Part shown: positions 56,301 to 64,000 of the stretch, in pieces
How the letters are laid out: the number at the start of each line of letters is the position of its first letter
Position numbering within the stretch: the stretch's first letter is position 1
Assembly (NCBI GenBank): GCA_026260175.1
Contig: JAKCWW010000971.1
Coordinates: 1-64,000 of the forward strand
Direction of reading: 5' to 3'
Length of the DNA: 64,000 bases
Source of the DNA: Reticulitermes lucifugus
Taxonomy: Eukaryota; Arthropoda; Insecta; Blattodea; Rhinotermitidae
Program-made: the position numbers and the translations under genes
Notes under the pieces: generated by a model
Databases searched by the model: none
Told to the model about the DNA's origin: nothing
The model's input: only the letters and a program-made list of their open reading frames with translations

Positions 56301-58343
56301 AAATGCAGACACCTCCAAATATATAGTTGATCAACAGTATCTGCAGCCAAACTGTTCTCCTTTACAAGAAATCCAATCACAGCATGGTGGCAAAACAAAA
56401 TGTCACTGACAGCTACCCTGTTAATGGTTTGTGTGTATATTTTGGTGCCCGTATGCTGGACCTGTATTTCAGATTGGAGATACAAGATGACTGCCTATCA
56501 GTCATATAATTGTTAACATACAATATCACTCTAATGTGTGTAATAATTGCCACTCACAATTCTTGATGAAACCCTCACAACTAACTCCTTGAAGCAGCCT
56601 TTGTTAACACATTAATCATCACTCAGTCAGTAACATTTAACACAAGAATTACAAATAATAGGCACACAAACTGGTAAAGAACATACACATCCCAACTCCA
56701 AACTGGGATTTTGCACAACTTTGTTTCAAAATTTACCACACACATAAGACTTCCATTTCTTTTTTAAGAATTGACTAGACACCTCCACACTTCTAGGATG
56801 GCAGGTAAGGGGGACTACTGCAATTGGATATTGGTTTTTAAAGTTTTATGACGGTTTTCATTTCTACGAATTTTAACAAGTTCACATATTTGCTTCTTCT
56901 TCTCCTAAAAACTAGCTGCCAGCTAAGAGACAAAAATGACGTGACCTTTTGGAATTAAATATTTTCATGTGTTGCTGGATTTTCAAAACCAATGCCAAGT
57001 GAGTATTCTAATGAATACACACATGCAAAGTTGTATTAAGACAGAGCAAACCAAACTTCATCAAAGGAACTTCGTCACCAAATGGCTGATTACAGAATGT
57101 TTTGTGGACGTAGCAGGCATGCATTTTCCCATTCTTTTCCAGAAGCAGTGAGAAATTCAGAGACAATGAACAAAAATAAGTATGTATTACCATCATCACT
57201 ATCTGCTGTCTTCTTTCTGAAGGTCTGCAGGATCTTATCTCCATAGCTGTTCAAGCTGAACCTCTCCAAGAGAGAGAAGTCATCAAGTGTAAACTTCTCT
57301 GTCTGTTCCAGAGGTCCCAGTATTCTCCCATTAGTAACAATGGCCCTGCCACCTTCAGGAACATTCAGCACGTGTCTGCAGTACAGCTGCTGGACTTTCA
57401 ATGTTTCAATACTGACTTGAATCAGAATTTCAGATAATTCTGTCAAATCCACTCCCTATAATGAAAGTTTGACTTTTGTAAAAGTTGCTTCAGTATCAAT
57501 GTGTGGCAATACCATGAACTCGCTTAATTATGAGGTACATTTATTGTTCATATAAATGTTATAGACAAGATCTACAGCAGGATCTGGTAAATAAGTACAT
57601 TGTGGTACAGATATACCATATGCACAAACAGAAATAGGATTTACTGACCATAACAAATAAAGAGGTGAAGAAAAAGACAACTGCGAAGACCAAGGACTAG
57701 GGAGAGCAATAAAAAGGACTATATGCAAAACAGAGTAGGAATTGATATAAGAGGATGACTTACGGGCTGAAAAAAAAAGAATGGAGGAGGACTGTCACCA
57801 TTAGACTGACCATGTGGATGGAAATTACCACATACAAGTGTTTTAAGCGTGGTATTTAACAATTCTGTCAACTGCTGTGTAAAGAGGCACTTCGACACGG
57901 GATCTACCCGTAATGAGAGGTTACACAAAATCACTCATTGCTTCTTAATAATAAAAGTGATATTTCATAAAAGAAGTATCACAGCAAGTGTAAGATATTT
58001 CTCACAAAGTCCAATCTAGTCCACAAATTTGTCAGCATGTGCAAATGTGTCAGATGCAAGGAAAGAAACTGAGATGACACTTACTGGAACTGAGATGCTA
58101 CTCAGATCCTTCTGTCCACTGTTGATTGCTTCAACAACACTGTCATCCAACAGAATTGTATTTATGATCTGGACAGCATGACTTGGCTGTAGGACTCTTG
58201 GTGCAGCCAAAACAAGTCTATCCAACTGCTGAAATTGTCCCACTGAAGATGGATTCAGCAGAACACCTACTCGGATACTACCACTGGAACGCTGTCAACA
58301 ATGAATCAACTACAATATCTTTATGATGTAATATGCTCACACA

Positions 58344-58382
<39 letters not shown>

Positions 58383-61300
58383 TTTAACCAACGAATGCAC
58401 AAACATAAACTACTTTATAGTTTTTATTGGTATTGATGTATTCCCCTACACGTGTTTTGGTCCGTAGACCATCTTCAGGAGGGTAACAAGCTACTACACT
58501 TCACATCACATGTTAAAAGGGCCCGAAGAACACATTGTCTCAGTAGTAAGTTATAAAACATTTGAATTAGTAAAATATGTAAAACTGTAAGACTTATAAT
58601 TTTATCATATAAGTTGAAGTCAAGATTTAAAATATCAGCGTTAGTCACTTGATGCACAGAATCATGGTATTTTATTTGTTGTTGATCATAAGCGTGTTGT
58701 TTCACGTGCTGTTCTGTGGAGTGGTATAAGCTGAATTATAAGTTTTACAGTTTTACATATTTTACTAATTCAAATGTTTTATAACTTACTACTGAGACAA
58801 GTGTGCTCTTCGGGCCCTTTTAACATGTGATGTGAAGTGTAGTAGCTTGTTACCCTCCTGAAGATGGTCTACGGACCAAAACACGTGTAGGGGAATACAT
58901 CAATACCAATAAAAACTATAAAGTAGTTTATGTTTGTGCATTTGTTGGTTAAACTGAATAGTGAATGAAAATGCATGGTGAAAGCAATACAAAATACTCA
59001 TACAACTTCATTAATTTATGCAAATAAACTGAATCTCACTAAATCCTTGTTCATTGTGGTACACCAGGAAATAAGTCCAATTCTAAAGTAGTGTATTTAC
59101 CTACATGAAAGCCAAGGATTTCTCCTTTTGTCAGCGTTAAAACTTAAAGTTCACTTAAAATGTTAGTGCAAAATATACACAAATGTCGTCAAGAATTGTG
59201 ATGTTTTAGCTGGTTATGTTATGACACTGTGTATGCTACCATTTACATCATGCTGTCAGAGACAGACAGACAGAAATACTTTCCATGAACAGGAGAAATA
59301 AGCTACAATGAATTTGCCTTAAATACCACCAAAGCTATGAATTGAAAAGGTATAATTGTCAGAGTAATGAAGATATGAAAGGTAAAGAGTGAGACCAAGT
59401 GGAGAAACTCAACAATGGCTAGGACAAGACTCAGAAAGACAAACTAGCTGAACAAATGTATTGTACAACATGTTTTCAAATACTTACCATGCCATCTTTC
59501 CCTGGCATCTTAATGCAGAAGTTTATTAGGTTCAGAGTAGTGTTTAATCCAGGGAATTACAGCACATAGCCACAAGCATGTGTTATGTAGTTCTATTTAA
59601 AAAGTTTCTTATAATAATTACCCGTAACCCCTTCAAAGTCAAACTGATCTATTTACTCCATATCATTTACATTAAAGATTAACAACATACCATCTGATCT
59701 AAGGCATGTGCTAATAGCTGTCTTCCAGCAGCTGTTCCAAGGTCTGTCACAATCCAATGAGTAACAATGTGTGGTGTCGTCACAGTCGTATCCACATTCT
59801 GCTTCTTCACAAAGTACTCGACACCTCGACTGATAATGGTTGCAGTCTTGTCGCGAGGTGAAAGACCAGAGAATGCTTCCAATGTAAGAGGTATTCCCTC
59901 TGCAAGAGGAGAGCCTGTCATATCCAGATAATGGTTCTTGTCCTGATTCAGAATACGGTCATTGAGTCTGTAACAGTACAGTGACAACTAACATTAAACT
60001 TTTATCAGCCATGCACTGCATTACTATAACAACACAAGTGCAAAGTAAAGTTGGTCAAGTATTAAATTCTTCCAAAACTAATACCATTATTCCAGTACAA
60101 TACAGCAGCTAGCACCATAGCATTGGGACATTCAAAATCCCCTACTACCACACAAATAACTGATCTTTCTGCATGGTGCTACATGCCAGTGCAGACTAGG
60201 GCCTATCATGCTTTGAGTTGCTGGATCTTGTTTGAGGACTTTTGGTAGATTCCTTGGACAAGGAATTGTTCCACTGCAAGGCTTCTACTTTACACATCAC
60301 AAAAACAGAAAACATGCAGACACACCTCCATACCCCAACTTGGATTCAAAAATATAATCCCACTGCTCAAGCACTAGTAGGCACTATACACAGTACACTG
60401 CATGGACACTGTAATCAGCCAATAAACTGTTACACCCTAGTTAAAACCTAGAAATTGACCACCATAACAATCCGACATACACAGGACAAAAGTTATGTAA
60501 TTTCCTCCATTTCCCACTTATGTTATTCTGGTCTACATATTGTCAGGAGCCAGGATAGTGTAGCTGGTATAGTCACTAGGCTATGTGCTGGACAATTCAG
60601 GGTTTGATTCCCCGCAGAAGCAAGGTATCTTCTCTTCCCCAAAACATCAAGCCTTGCTCTGGAGACCACCTAGCCCCCCAGTCAATGAGTACTCGATGTT
60701 CTTTCACCAGAGATTAAGTGGCCAAGGCATGAAGTAGCTATACTTCTTCACACCCTATATGCCTTCATATTGTGCACAGGGACAACTTTATTTTTTTATC
60801 TATGTATGTCTCTCAGCATTTTGTTTTCAAATACATACTTTAAATACTTTTGTTTATGTATGTTTTACTTAACAATGCTGGATTATTAATAAATAATTGA
60901 TTGGGAATGATGTGGCAAGATCTGGTCGTGACCTAATTTGAGGTACTATTCTGGCACCGGCCTGACGGGCATGAGGAAAACCCATGAAAAAAACGTTCAG
61001 GTTATCTGGTCTCTGGGCAAGGATTCAAACCTCAAACTCCTGATTACAAAACAGGGGTGCCACTCACTCAACAATGGCCACACATGTCTTTGTTGTGACG
61101 AAATACATTCACCATGCATGTACAACACGTGACAATGTAATCTAGTCTCCTTTCAAAATAAATGTCATCACCAGAATCACAAATGATGGATGATATGAAA
61201 ACCCCAATACCAAGACAACAGTTTGTGCTGGTGACCAAGAATGGATGAACCATAAAATCAAGACAGCATACTGCCATGTGTGGTCAAGTCACATTCACAT

Positions 61301-61757
61301 CCACAGAGGTATTAGGTACAAAGCTGGGAATTTATTGTAAAAACAGTGACTTGTAACTAAACCTCGCCATACCCACTTAGCATAGCAAATTAGAGCGCAT
61401 CACAATAAGTCAGCATATATCAAAGATAAAGTCAACCTTCTGCAGGTATAATCATGGCTACAATTTTCTTAGGAACTTCTAGGGTGATCCAGACTGCTTT
61501 CCTACCATGTGGAACAATGGTGACTGCTCACTATTAACCTCCCTACCGAAGCAACAAAAGTGCGGAACAATTTACCTGGGCATGACATTAGGCTGGTTCA
61601 TTATGTAATCTAATGCACTATCTCCATCCGTAAAATCCCCTTTGTAAACCGCCTTCTGAAATACTGGTGTCTGGTTCATGATCTCTGACAGTACAGCTTC
61701 TTCAAAGTCTTCAGCATTTAGATGTTTCTCTGAAATAGGTATACCATTCAGCAATGC
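41278..61757 (-). CDS. UGGT: UDP-glucose:glycoprotein glucosyltransferase, C-terminal 930 residues in fifteen exons
   Basis: ER-lumen folding sensor. It recognises non-native glycoproteins and transfers glucose from UDP-Glc to Man9GlcNAc2, returning the client to calnexin/calreticulin. Exons in transcript order: 61757-61576, 59967-59691, 58291-58085, 57455-57191, 55761-55647, 54999-54814, 53083-52874, 52124-51900, 50072-49902, 49256-49076, 48333-48151, 46808-46533, 44763-44647, 42531-42363 and 41306-41278. All junctions are GT-AG and all phases match, giving 2793 bases (930 codons plus TGA). Residues 1-410 or so cover the later thioredoxin-like domains, about 410-615 the beta-sandwich region, and about 625 onward the GT24 domain with the DxD motif in [25 protein letters not shown] and [10 protein letters not shown]. 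It ends in HTEL. About 550-600 N-terminal residues lie beyond 64000. Confidence 0.97.
41394..41491 (+). repeat. Direct duplication, copy 1 (98 bp)
   Basis: Matches 42010-42107 at 96 of 98 positions by eye (ACAGAACATGCTCCACAAGT to AAGGCAACTGG). Both copies lie in the last UGGT intron, 616 bases apart. Confidence 0.85.
42010..42107 (+). repeat. Direct duplication, copy 2 (98 bp)
   Basis: Second copy of 41394-41491, with two differences (GGTTGG for GGCTGG, AACAG for AAAAG). Not recognised as a known mobile element. Confidence 0.85.
42363..42531 (-). CDS. UGGT: UGGT exon, end of GT24 domain
   Basis: The acceptor is TTTTCTGTTGTCAG and the donor GCAG|GTGAGT. Phase 0 in, 56 codons, phase 1 out. 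It encodes [34 protein letters not shown], then an acidic tail ([10 protein letters not shown]) and MWKA. Confidence 0.96.
43090..43310 (+). repeat. Family A repeat, CpG-decayed copy
   Basis: ATAGATGTAGGTCTTCACAT, CCCCAGTATCAAATTCTATG, GACTTTACATGCAGATGAAC and CAGACACAGACAGACACAAA follow family A order. Positions that are CG in left-half copies tend to be TG or CA here. Confidence 0.6.
43430..43908 (+). pseudogene. Repeat-associated protein remnant
   Basis: The open frame ending at 43908 contains [33 protein letters not shown] and [14 protein letters not shown]. This resembles a segment common in arthropod mobile-element proteins (..S.EHGERFHQD...Y.G.W...M..DY), recalled from memory. The upstream part ([19 protein letters not shown]) is in another frame. 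Probably a transposon relic inside a UGGT intron. Confidence 0.45.
44128..44195. repeat. 68-bp near-perfect palindrome, no spacer
   Basis: Two 34-base arms meet at 44161/44162 (centre ACATGCATGT), with mismatches only at two positions. The arm contains GCAACACTCAGAC and AACAAAATGCACATGC. It lies in a UGGT intron on a background of otherwise simple AT-rich sequence. Confidence 0.9.
44647..44763 (-). CDS. UGGT: UGGT exon, GT24 catalytic core
   Basis: A 117-base exon recovered from homology between DLDQ and CNNP. The acceptor is TGCTATTACAG and the donor TTA|GTAAGT. Phase 0 throughout, 39 codons. It encodes [28 protein letters not shown] and [13 protein letters not shown] is diagnostic of UGGT. 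Confidence 0.97.
45105..45279. mobile_element. pogo/Tigger-type MITE
   Basis: 175 bp. Ends CAGTAGAACCCGGATAAGAA and CAGTAGAACCCTGATAAGAA (right end reversed) are inverted repeats with one difference over the first 20 bases. TA duplication flanks at 45103-45104 and 45280-45281. The repeated AAGAAGTC/CTTAATAAG interior is typical of pogo MITEs. Confidence 0.85.
46533..46808 (-). CDS. UGGT: UGGT exon, GT24 catalytic core
   Basis: The acceptor is AATTGTTTCTAG and the donor CAG|GTACAT. Phase 0 throughout, 92 codons. It encodes [38 protein letters not shown], and ends [13 protein letters not shown]. It is the best conserved UGGT exon in the window. Confidence 0.98.
47320..47440 (+). repeat. Family A repeat fragment
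   Basis: TGCATGCAACACTCAAGAACCA, AGATTTTCATTAAATCTTAT and GTTATAATAAAATCTGTGAA resemble the central part of family A. Diverged. Confidence 0.35.
48151..48333 (-). CDS. UGGT: UGGT exon, GT24 domain with DxD motif
   Basis: The acceptor is TTTCATTTTTCAG and the donor CAG|GTATGC. Phase 0 throughout, 61 codons. It encodes [34 protein letters not shown] and ends IIFVDADQ. The two Asp of DAD form the metal/UDP-glucose-binding DxD motif. Confidence 0.98.
48445..48985. mobile_element. PIF/Harbinger-like element, 541 bp, in a UGGT intron
   Basis: Inverted ends of 27 bp with two mismatches (AGCTGGGATTAGACGGCGC and AGCCGGGATTAGACGGCGC). TTA duplication on both sides (48442-48444, 48986-48988), the target size and sequence of PIF/Harbinger. 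CpG-rich while the intron around it is CpG-poor, so it is a late arrival. It contains an open frame beginning [18 protein letters not shown] at 48775-48900, MADF-like at best. No DDE transposase. Confidence 0.8.
48775..48900 (+). CDS. 41-codon open frame inside the Harbinger-like element, possible MADF remnant
   Basis: [18 protein letters not shown] resembles the start of MADF/Myb-like DNA-binding proteins carried by PIF/Harbinger elements. The rest ([20 protein letters not shown]) does not complete the domain and stops at 48898-48900. Probably a truncated passenger frame, expression unknown. Confidence 0.25.
   Translation: MEWSNEDLFKFIEQHDLFHKPSRTYPSKDAGRPFAKLRHVV
49076..49256 (-). CDS. UGGT: UGGT exon, start of GT24 catalytic domain
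   Basis: The acceptor chosen is GTTTTAATTACAG, because one base is needed to complete the phase-2 Ser codon; the donor is GAAG|GTGAGT. It encodes [35 protein letters not shown] and [13 protein letters not shown], the invariant start of the glycosyltransferase domain. Confidence 0.96.
49902..50072 (-). CDS. UGGT: UGGT exon linking the beta-sandwich to the catalytic domain
   Basis: The acceptor is TTTTTTATTCAG and the donor ACAAG|GTATAA. One base, 56 codons, phase 2 out. It encodes [20 protein letters not shown], then [16 protein letters not shown] and SGIWSSIT. This is the variable linker before the GT24 domain. A longer open frame on the + strand covers it and should be ignored. Confidence 0.93.
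50515..50720 (+). repeat. tRNA-derived SINE
   Basis: Box A TGGCTGAGTGG at 50524-50534 and box B AGTTCAAATTCC at 50569-50580 are spaced as in a tRNA gene. The body has GGGTTTTCGTGGTTTCACTC and AGCCCCTCCCAGCACATG, and the tail is AAACAAATAAACAATTTTAA. It does not fold as a functional tRNA at the 3' end. Confidence 0.75.
51005..51185 (+). mobile_element. Family B LINE 3' end in a UGGT intron
   Basis: AGGGTGACCTTAACGCAACA, GTCGACTGGGTTCCTCTGG, GGCAATGAACCTTGCATTCC and GCTTCTCAAGGACTCTACTC, in family B order. Short and CpG-decayed. Confidence 0.6.
51900..52124 (-). CDS. UGGT: UGGT exon, beta-sandwich region
   Basis: The acceptor is CACTTGTTGCAG and the donor TCAG|GTTGGA. The donor is non-canonical at +3, but phase 2 and homology (IVS joined to HDGSDTP) support it. 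It encodes [28 protein letters not shown], and [20 protein letters not shown]. An open frame runs past the donor and would give an unrelated tail. Confidence 0.95.
52740..52840 (-). repeat. SINE fragment
   Basis: The reverse of GGATTTGAACCTAGGAAC gives a box B (GGTTCAAATCC). An AAATAAATACATAAA tract adjoins at 52818-52833. Fragmentary. Confidence 0.4.
52874..53083 (-). CDS. UGGT: UGGT exon, beta-sandwich region
   Basis: The acceptor is TTATTCTTCCAG and the donor CACAG|GTGAGC. One base, 69 codons, phase 2 out. It encodes [36 protein letters not shown] and EDVDSVVH, close to the family consensus over its whole length. Confidence 0.97.
54814..54999 (-). CDS. UGGT: UGGT exon
   Basis: The acceptor is TTGTGTATTTCAG and the donor AGAG|GTAAGT. 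One base, 61 codons, phase 2 out. It encodes [27 protein letters not shown] and [16 protein letters not shown], matching the VVDP.TREAQ...PLL and MNC...LSDMPLKSFYR blocks of the family. Confidence 0.96.
55647..55761 (-). CDS. UGGT: UGGT short exon
   Basis: Too short to stand out as an open frame; located from phase 1 of the previous exon and phase 2 needed by the next. The acceptor is GTTATGCTTTTAG and the donor CACAG|GTACAG. It encodes [20 protein letters not shown] and ends GIPVHTDIH, continuing into SVIKLPP of the next exon as in other UGGTs. Confidence 0.85.
57191..57455 (-). CDS. UGGT: UGGT exon
   Basis: The acceptor is TTTCATTATAG and the donor GATG|GTAATA. Phase 0 in, 88 codons, phase 1 out. 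It encodes [20 protein letters not shown], then [20 protein letters not shown] and SLLERFSL, which align with the UGGT segment NGR.IGPL...F...DF.LLE. Confidence 0.95.
58085..58291 (-). CDS. UGGT: UGGT exon, thioredoxin-like domain 4 region
   Basis: The acceptor is CATTGTTGACAG and the donor CCA|GTAAGT. Phase 0 in and out, 69 codons. It begins [15 protein letters not shown], the start of a new thioredoxin-like fold in UGGT, and ends in KDLSSISVP. It joins directly to the next exon (GVDLTELS) without using the open frame at 57764-57903. Confidence 0.92.
58335..58379. repeat. (ATT)n microsatellite next to a fold-back
   Basis: About eleven TTA/ATT triplets directly abutting the left arm of the fold-back at 58376. 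Probably derived from its 3' tail. Confidence 0.85.
58376..58960. mobile_element. Fold-back element with 227-bp arms and hammerhead-like motifs
   Basis: Arms 58376-58602 and 58734-58960 are reverse complements with only scattered differences, separated by 131 bp. Each arm ends in AATAAAAACTATAAAGTAGT when read outward and contains CTGAAGATGGTC..GACCAAAACACGTGTA (58858-58889 on +), a decayed relative of the 13804-13850 motif. Two head-to-head copies of one retroelement end is the likeliest origin; Penelope-like elements are known for such arrangements. Confidence 0.75.
59691..59967 (-). CDS. UGGT: UGGT exon, thioredoxin-like domains
   Basis: The acceptor is GTACTGTTACAG and the donor ATG|GTATGT. 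One base completes Arg, then 92 codons, phase 0 out. It encodes [18 protein letters not shown], then [20 protein letters not shown], matching the THW..ADF..GR.LL motif of UGGTs. Confidence 0.93.
60548..60800 (+). repeat. tRNA-derived SINE
   Basis: The head GTGTAGCTGGTATAGTCACT (box A region) and GGGTTTGATTCCCC (box B) near 60600-60613 precede a 180-base body with TCAATGAGTACTCGATGTTC and ends near ATTTTTTTATC. Lies in a UGGT intron, + strand. Confidence 0.65.
60905..61130 (+). repeat. SINE-like repeat, family of 29495-29660
   Basis: AATTTGAGGTACTATTCTGG, GAGGAAAACCCATGAAAAA and GGATTCAAACCTCAAACTCC. The last gives a box B (GGTTTGAATCC) on the - strand. This is a recurring insect repeat layout. 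Confidence 0.5.
61576..61757 (-). CDS. UGGT: UGGT exon, thioredoxin-like domain 3 region
   Basis: First recognised UGGT exon in the window. The acceptor is TTCCTGTTACAG (phase 0) and the donor CCCAG|GTAAAT (phase 2). It begins [13 protein letters not shown] and continues through [15 protein letters not shown] to NQPNVMPR, typical of the third thioredoxin-like domain. The exon before it, which should end in a PLPQ-like segment, was not seen up to 64000. Confidence 0.92.
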
Positions 61758-64000
61758 CTGTAACAGGAAAATCACATTCTGCATCACTATTAACCATCAT
61801 ACCACGTGTACCTGACACCACTTTCATAACTCAAAAGTAGGAGGGAGTGAGACATTATGCAGTTCTTTATTTCCAGCAGGTTCTATGTGCTACACAGCAA
61901 ATACAATCACACATCTGGGACATCATTTCTTGACTACATACTTGTTTTTTTAGCCTACTTTCCTTCCTTAAAAGGAATAAAGCAGACTTTGAGATCATCA
62001 TGCTGCCCGTCTGTGTCCATTTGTGTCATTCCGTCCACAGGCAACACGATTTCAATTCCTGAAATTCCTCACTGATTTTCAAGACACTTGGTATGAATGT
62101 TTTTTGACAGTGGAGGACAGTACAACACCACACTTTGTACTTTCCTACAATCAGTAATAACATGGAGAACACAGAACCTTGAGAGGAGGAAGCAAGTACA
62201 CCAGTTACTGTACAGTCCTTACATGATGCAAGGCAATAGGTATGTGGAACATGAACAACCAGCTGGCAGACATACATTTTGTTTAGCTTTCAGTAACTAA
62301 TAAACCACTGGAACAGGGCATGTGAAATTTGGTATACAGCTAGAACATAAGCACACCTATAATTACATATGAAAAACTGTTTGTAGAAAGTCAACAATTA
62401 CAAACATAGTAACAATGTTGAGGTTATATATGACATACTTAATATATACAAAATCTATAATGAAATAACTAGTGCTTCACAGATATAAAACAACAATGAC
62501 AATAACAACTCCAACAATGACAACAAAAGGTATGTAGAACTATAAATGTATTCAATAGGGTAGTTCTAGTTGGAACTGCTTGTTTCAGCTCCTTCTATAG
62601 AAAATTTGTTTCTTCCTGCAATTAATGGAGTTCTCATGACATTTCCAGCTCTGTGGTTTGTCACTTTCCCATTCTAAAACAACCCCAAAAACATATACCA
62701 GTGCTGAAAAACACACCCATTCACTTTTTTTTTGGTGTTTCACGATTGCCCTTTCCTCCCCCTCGACAAAAGGCAAGAAAGCCATGTTGATCAATTGTAA
62801 AACTTCCCCTCAACAAAAGACAAGAAAGCCATGTTTATCAATTCTAAAAGCAACTCTTTACAGCTTTCCAGTTTAGTGGCCTTATGGAAGGACTGTCATA
62901 ATACATTCCCTAAAGTAACTTCTATTTACTCTGGAACAGTACCTGTTGACCACAGAATGTCAGACACACTGTGCAAAACTTACATATCAGTAAAATCGCT
63001 CAAAGGGGCAAACTTTAAATGAGTGCTTGTGAAATCAGAACACACCATGCCAAAATTTGGAGAATGACTTTAAGTGGTTAAAAAAAATAGTACAGTGAAA
63101 CTCGCTTAAGACATCCCCGGTTAAGATGTTTTCCCGCCTAAGACGTCAGGATAAAAAAGCACCAAAATTCTCCCATTTGATTAACATTACATGTTGCACT
63201 TTTAATACGTCTCCACATAAGAAACTTTCCCGCCTAAGAAGTAACGAAAGTTGATGATGAAACAATTTTTTTACCTGTTTAATATATTTTCTGTATCAAA
63301 ATCTTAAACAATTTCCACGAGTTTCCATTCATTCTGTTTCCAAAATGCCTGGTCAGTTCATATAAGTTAATCTCCAAGGTCATTTCTGCAAGTTTCACAC
63401 AGCAGAACGATGCAACCTCATGGCGCGAGGGTGTTGTATCTCTCCCGCGATGCAGACTGCAATCAGTCCCCACTACTTGGTCTCTGTCGCTCTTCCATCA
63501 CGACGACCAAAAGAGTGTACTGGGGGGCCGGACGCCCATCCTAGCTGTTCTGTAACCTGCACGAGCCTGCATTTGGCAACACTGGCATGTGGAAGCTGAC
63601 TTGCCACTTCAACTGGCCTGGTACTAGGAGGAAACTCAGGCAGCCAATAACATTTGAAGAAGTTTAGGCACACTAGCCGATGCCATCTGGTGTTCCACCT
63701 TGCTGGCATGGAGTTCTACATGAGGCATGGAAGCCATGTGGAGGTGGAAGCCACCCTGCCGGTGGGACAGCAGTCTGACGCCAGATGCGTGGGTGCTCGC
63801 ATACAACTTGTTTAAACGTAATTTATCGGCGGTAACATAAATGCATCGTGGTGTAGCGTAATTGTGAAAAATTTGTGGCGACAGTGTGCAGATAGGTTAC
63901 AACAGCAATTCCACCAAAAAAAAAAATATATATATATCAAGACACTGCAGAGTTAGTGAAAGTCACTGGAACTACTGACCACCCCTTACGGACTTGGAAA
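61758..64000. other. UGGT intron or upstream region, no exon recognised
   Basis: The exon preceding 61757 is needed for UGGT but none of its expected motifs appear here. 61760-63080 is plain CpG-poor sequence. 63093-63255 is a pogo-like MITE fragment. 63400-63850 is a CpG-rich block, and A and TA runs lie at 63918-63938. Confidence 0.6.
63093..63255. mobile_element. pogo-like MITE, one end only
   Basis: TA-flanked start CAGTGAAACTCGCTTAAGAC followed by CCCCGGTTAAGATG and repeated CCGCCTAAGA, like the element at 45105-45279. The matching right end is not seen; probably truncated. Confidence 0.5.

Noticed and set aside
57764-57903. Possible extra UGGT exon on the - strand ([21 protein letters not shown]) with a good GTAAGT donor
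   Set aside because: Its only workable acceptors need a previous phase of 1, but the upstream exon ends in phase 0. The flanking exons (ISVP and GVDLTELS) join directly in phase 0 and match the family across the junction.
63279-63709. Candidate N-terminal UGGT exons on the - strand
   Set aside because: Neither open frame matches UGGT motifs or ends in the needed phase-0 donor. The composition differs from the rest of the gene.

Overview
The window is a piece of a large, repeat-rich insect nuclear genome. It has split genes with GT-AG introns, tRNA-headed SINEs, many decayed non-LTR retrotransposons, DNA-transposon relics and one assembly gap (27077-27314). The repeat style and the retention of Wnt11 suggest a polyneopteran such as a cockroach or termite; that placement is inference. 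No bacterial, viral or CRISPR content was seen.

Two conserved protein genes lie tail to tail. On the + strand, a Wnt11-type Wnt ligand runs from at least 12292 to its stop codon at 37951, in five coding exons (12292-12539, 14331-14565, 16193-16373, 18143-18435, 37777-37951). The signal-peptide exon is not recognised. Exons 3 and 5 are hidden among other-frame open reading frames and were found by splice phase and family motifs. On the - strand, UDP-glucose:glycoprotein glucosyltransferase (UGGT, the ER folding sensor) occupies 61757 down to 41278 in fifteen phase-consistent coding exons. They encode the C-terminal 930 residues, including the whole GT24 catalytic domain and a terminal HTEL retention signal. 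The remaining N-terminal exons must lie beyond 64000. About 3.3 kb separates the two stop codons.

Layout: 1-12291 is repeat-rich sequence 5' of (or intron 1 of) Wnt11. 12292-37951 is Wnt11, with a 19.3 kb last intron full of LINE 3' ends, an unclassified repeat family, SINEs, a tandem repeat, a Jockey-like LINE relic and a 40-bp TIR element whose interior is the gap. 37952-41277 is the convergent spacer. 41278-61757 is UGGT, with introns carrying MITEs, a Harbinger-like element, a 34-bp-arm palindrome and a 227-bp-arm fold-back. 61758-64000 has no recognised exon.

Base composition changes sharply near 37.6-38.1 kb. The Wnt11 side is ordinary in CpG, while the UGGT side is almost devoid of CpG except in transposon-like islands. 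This is the signature expected where a housekeeping gene is methylated in the germline and a developmental gene is not. The two genes are not functionally linked beyond both concerning secreted proteins: UGGT would monitor folding of glycoproteins in general, Wnts included. The less usual signals are the CpG boundary, dispersed hammerhead-ribozyme-like motifs and a strongly basic insertion predicted in Wnt11.
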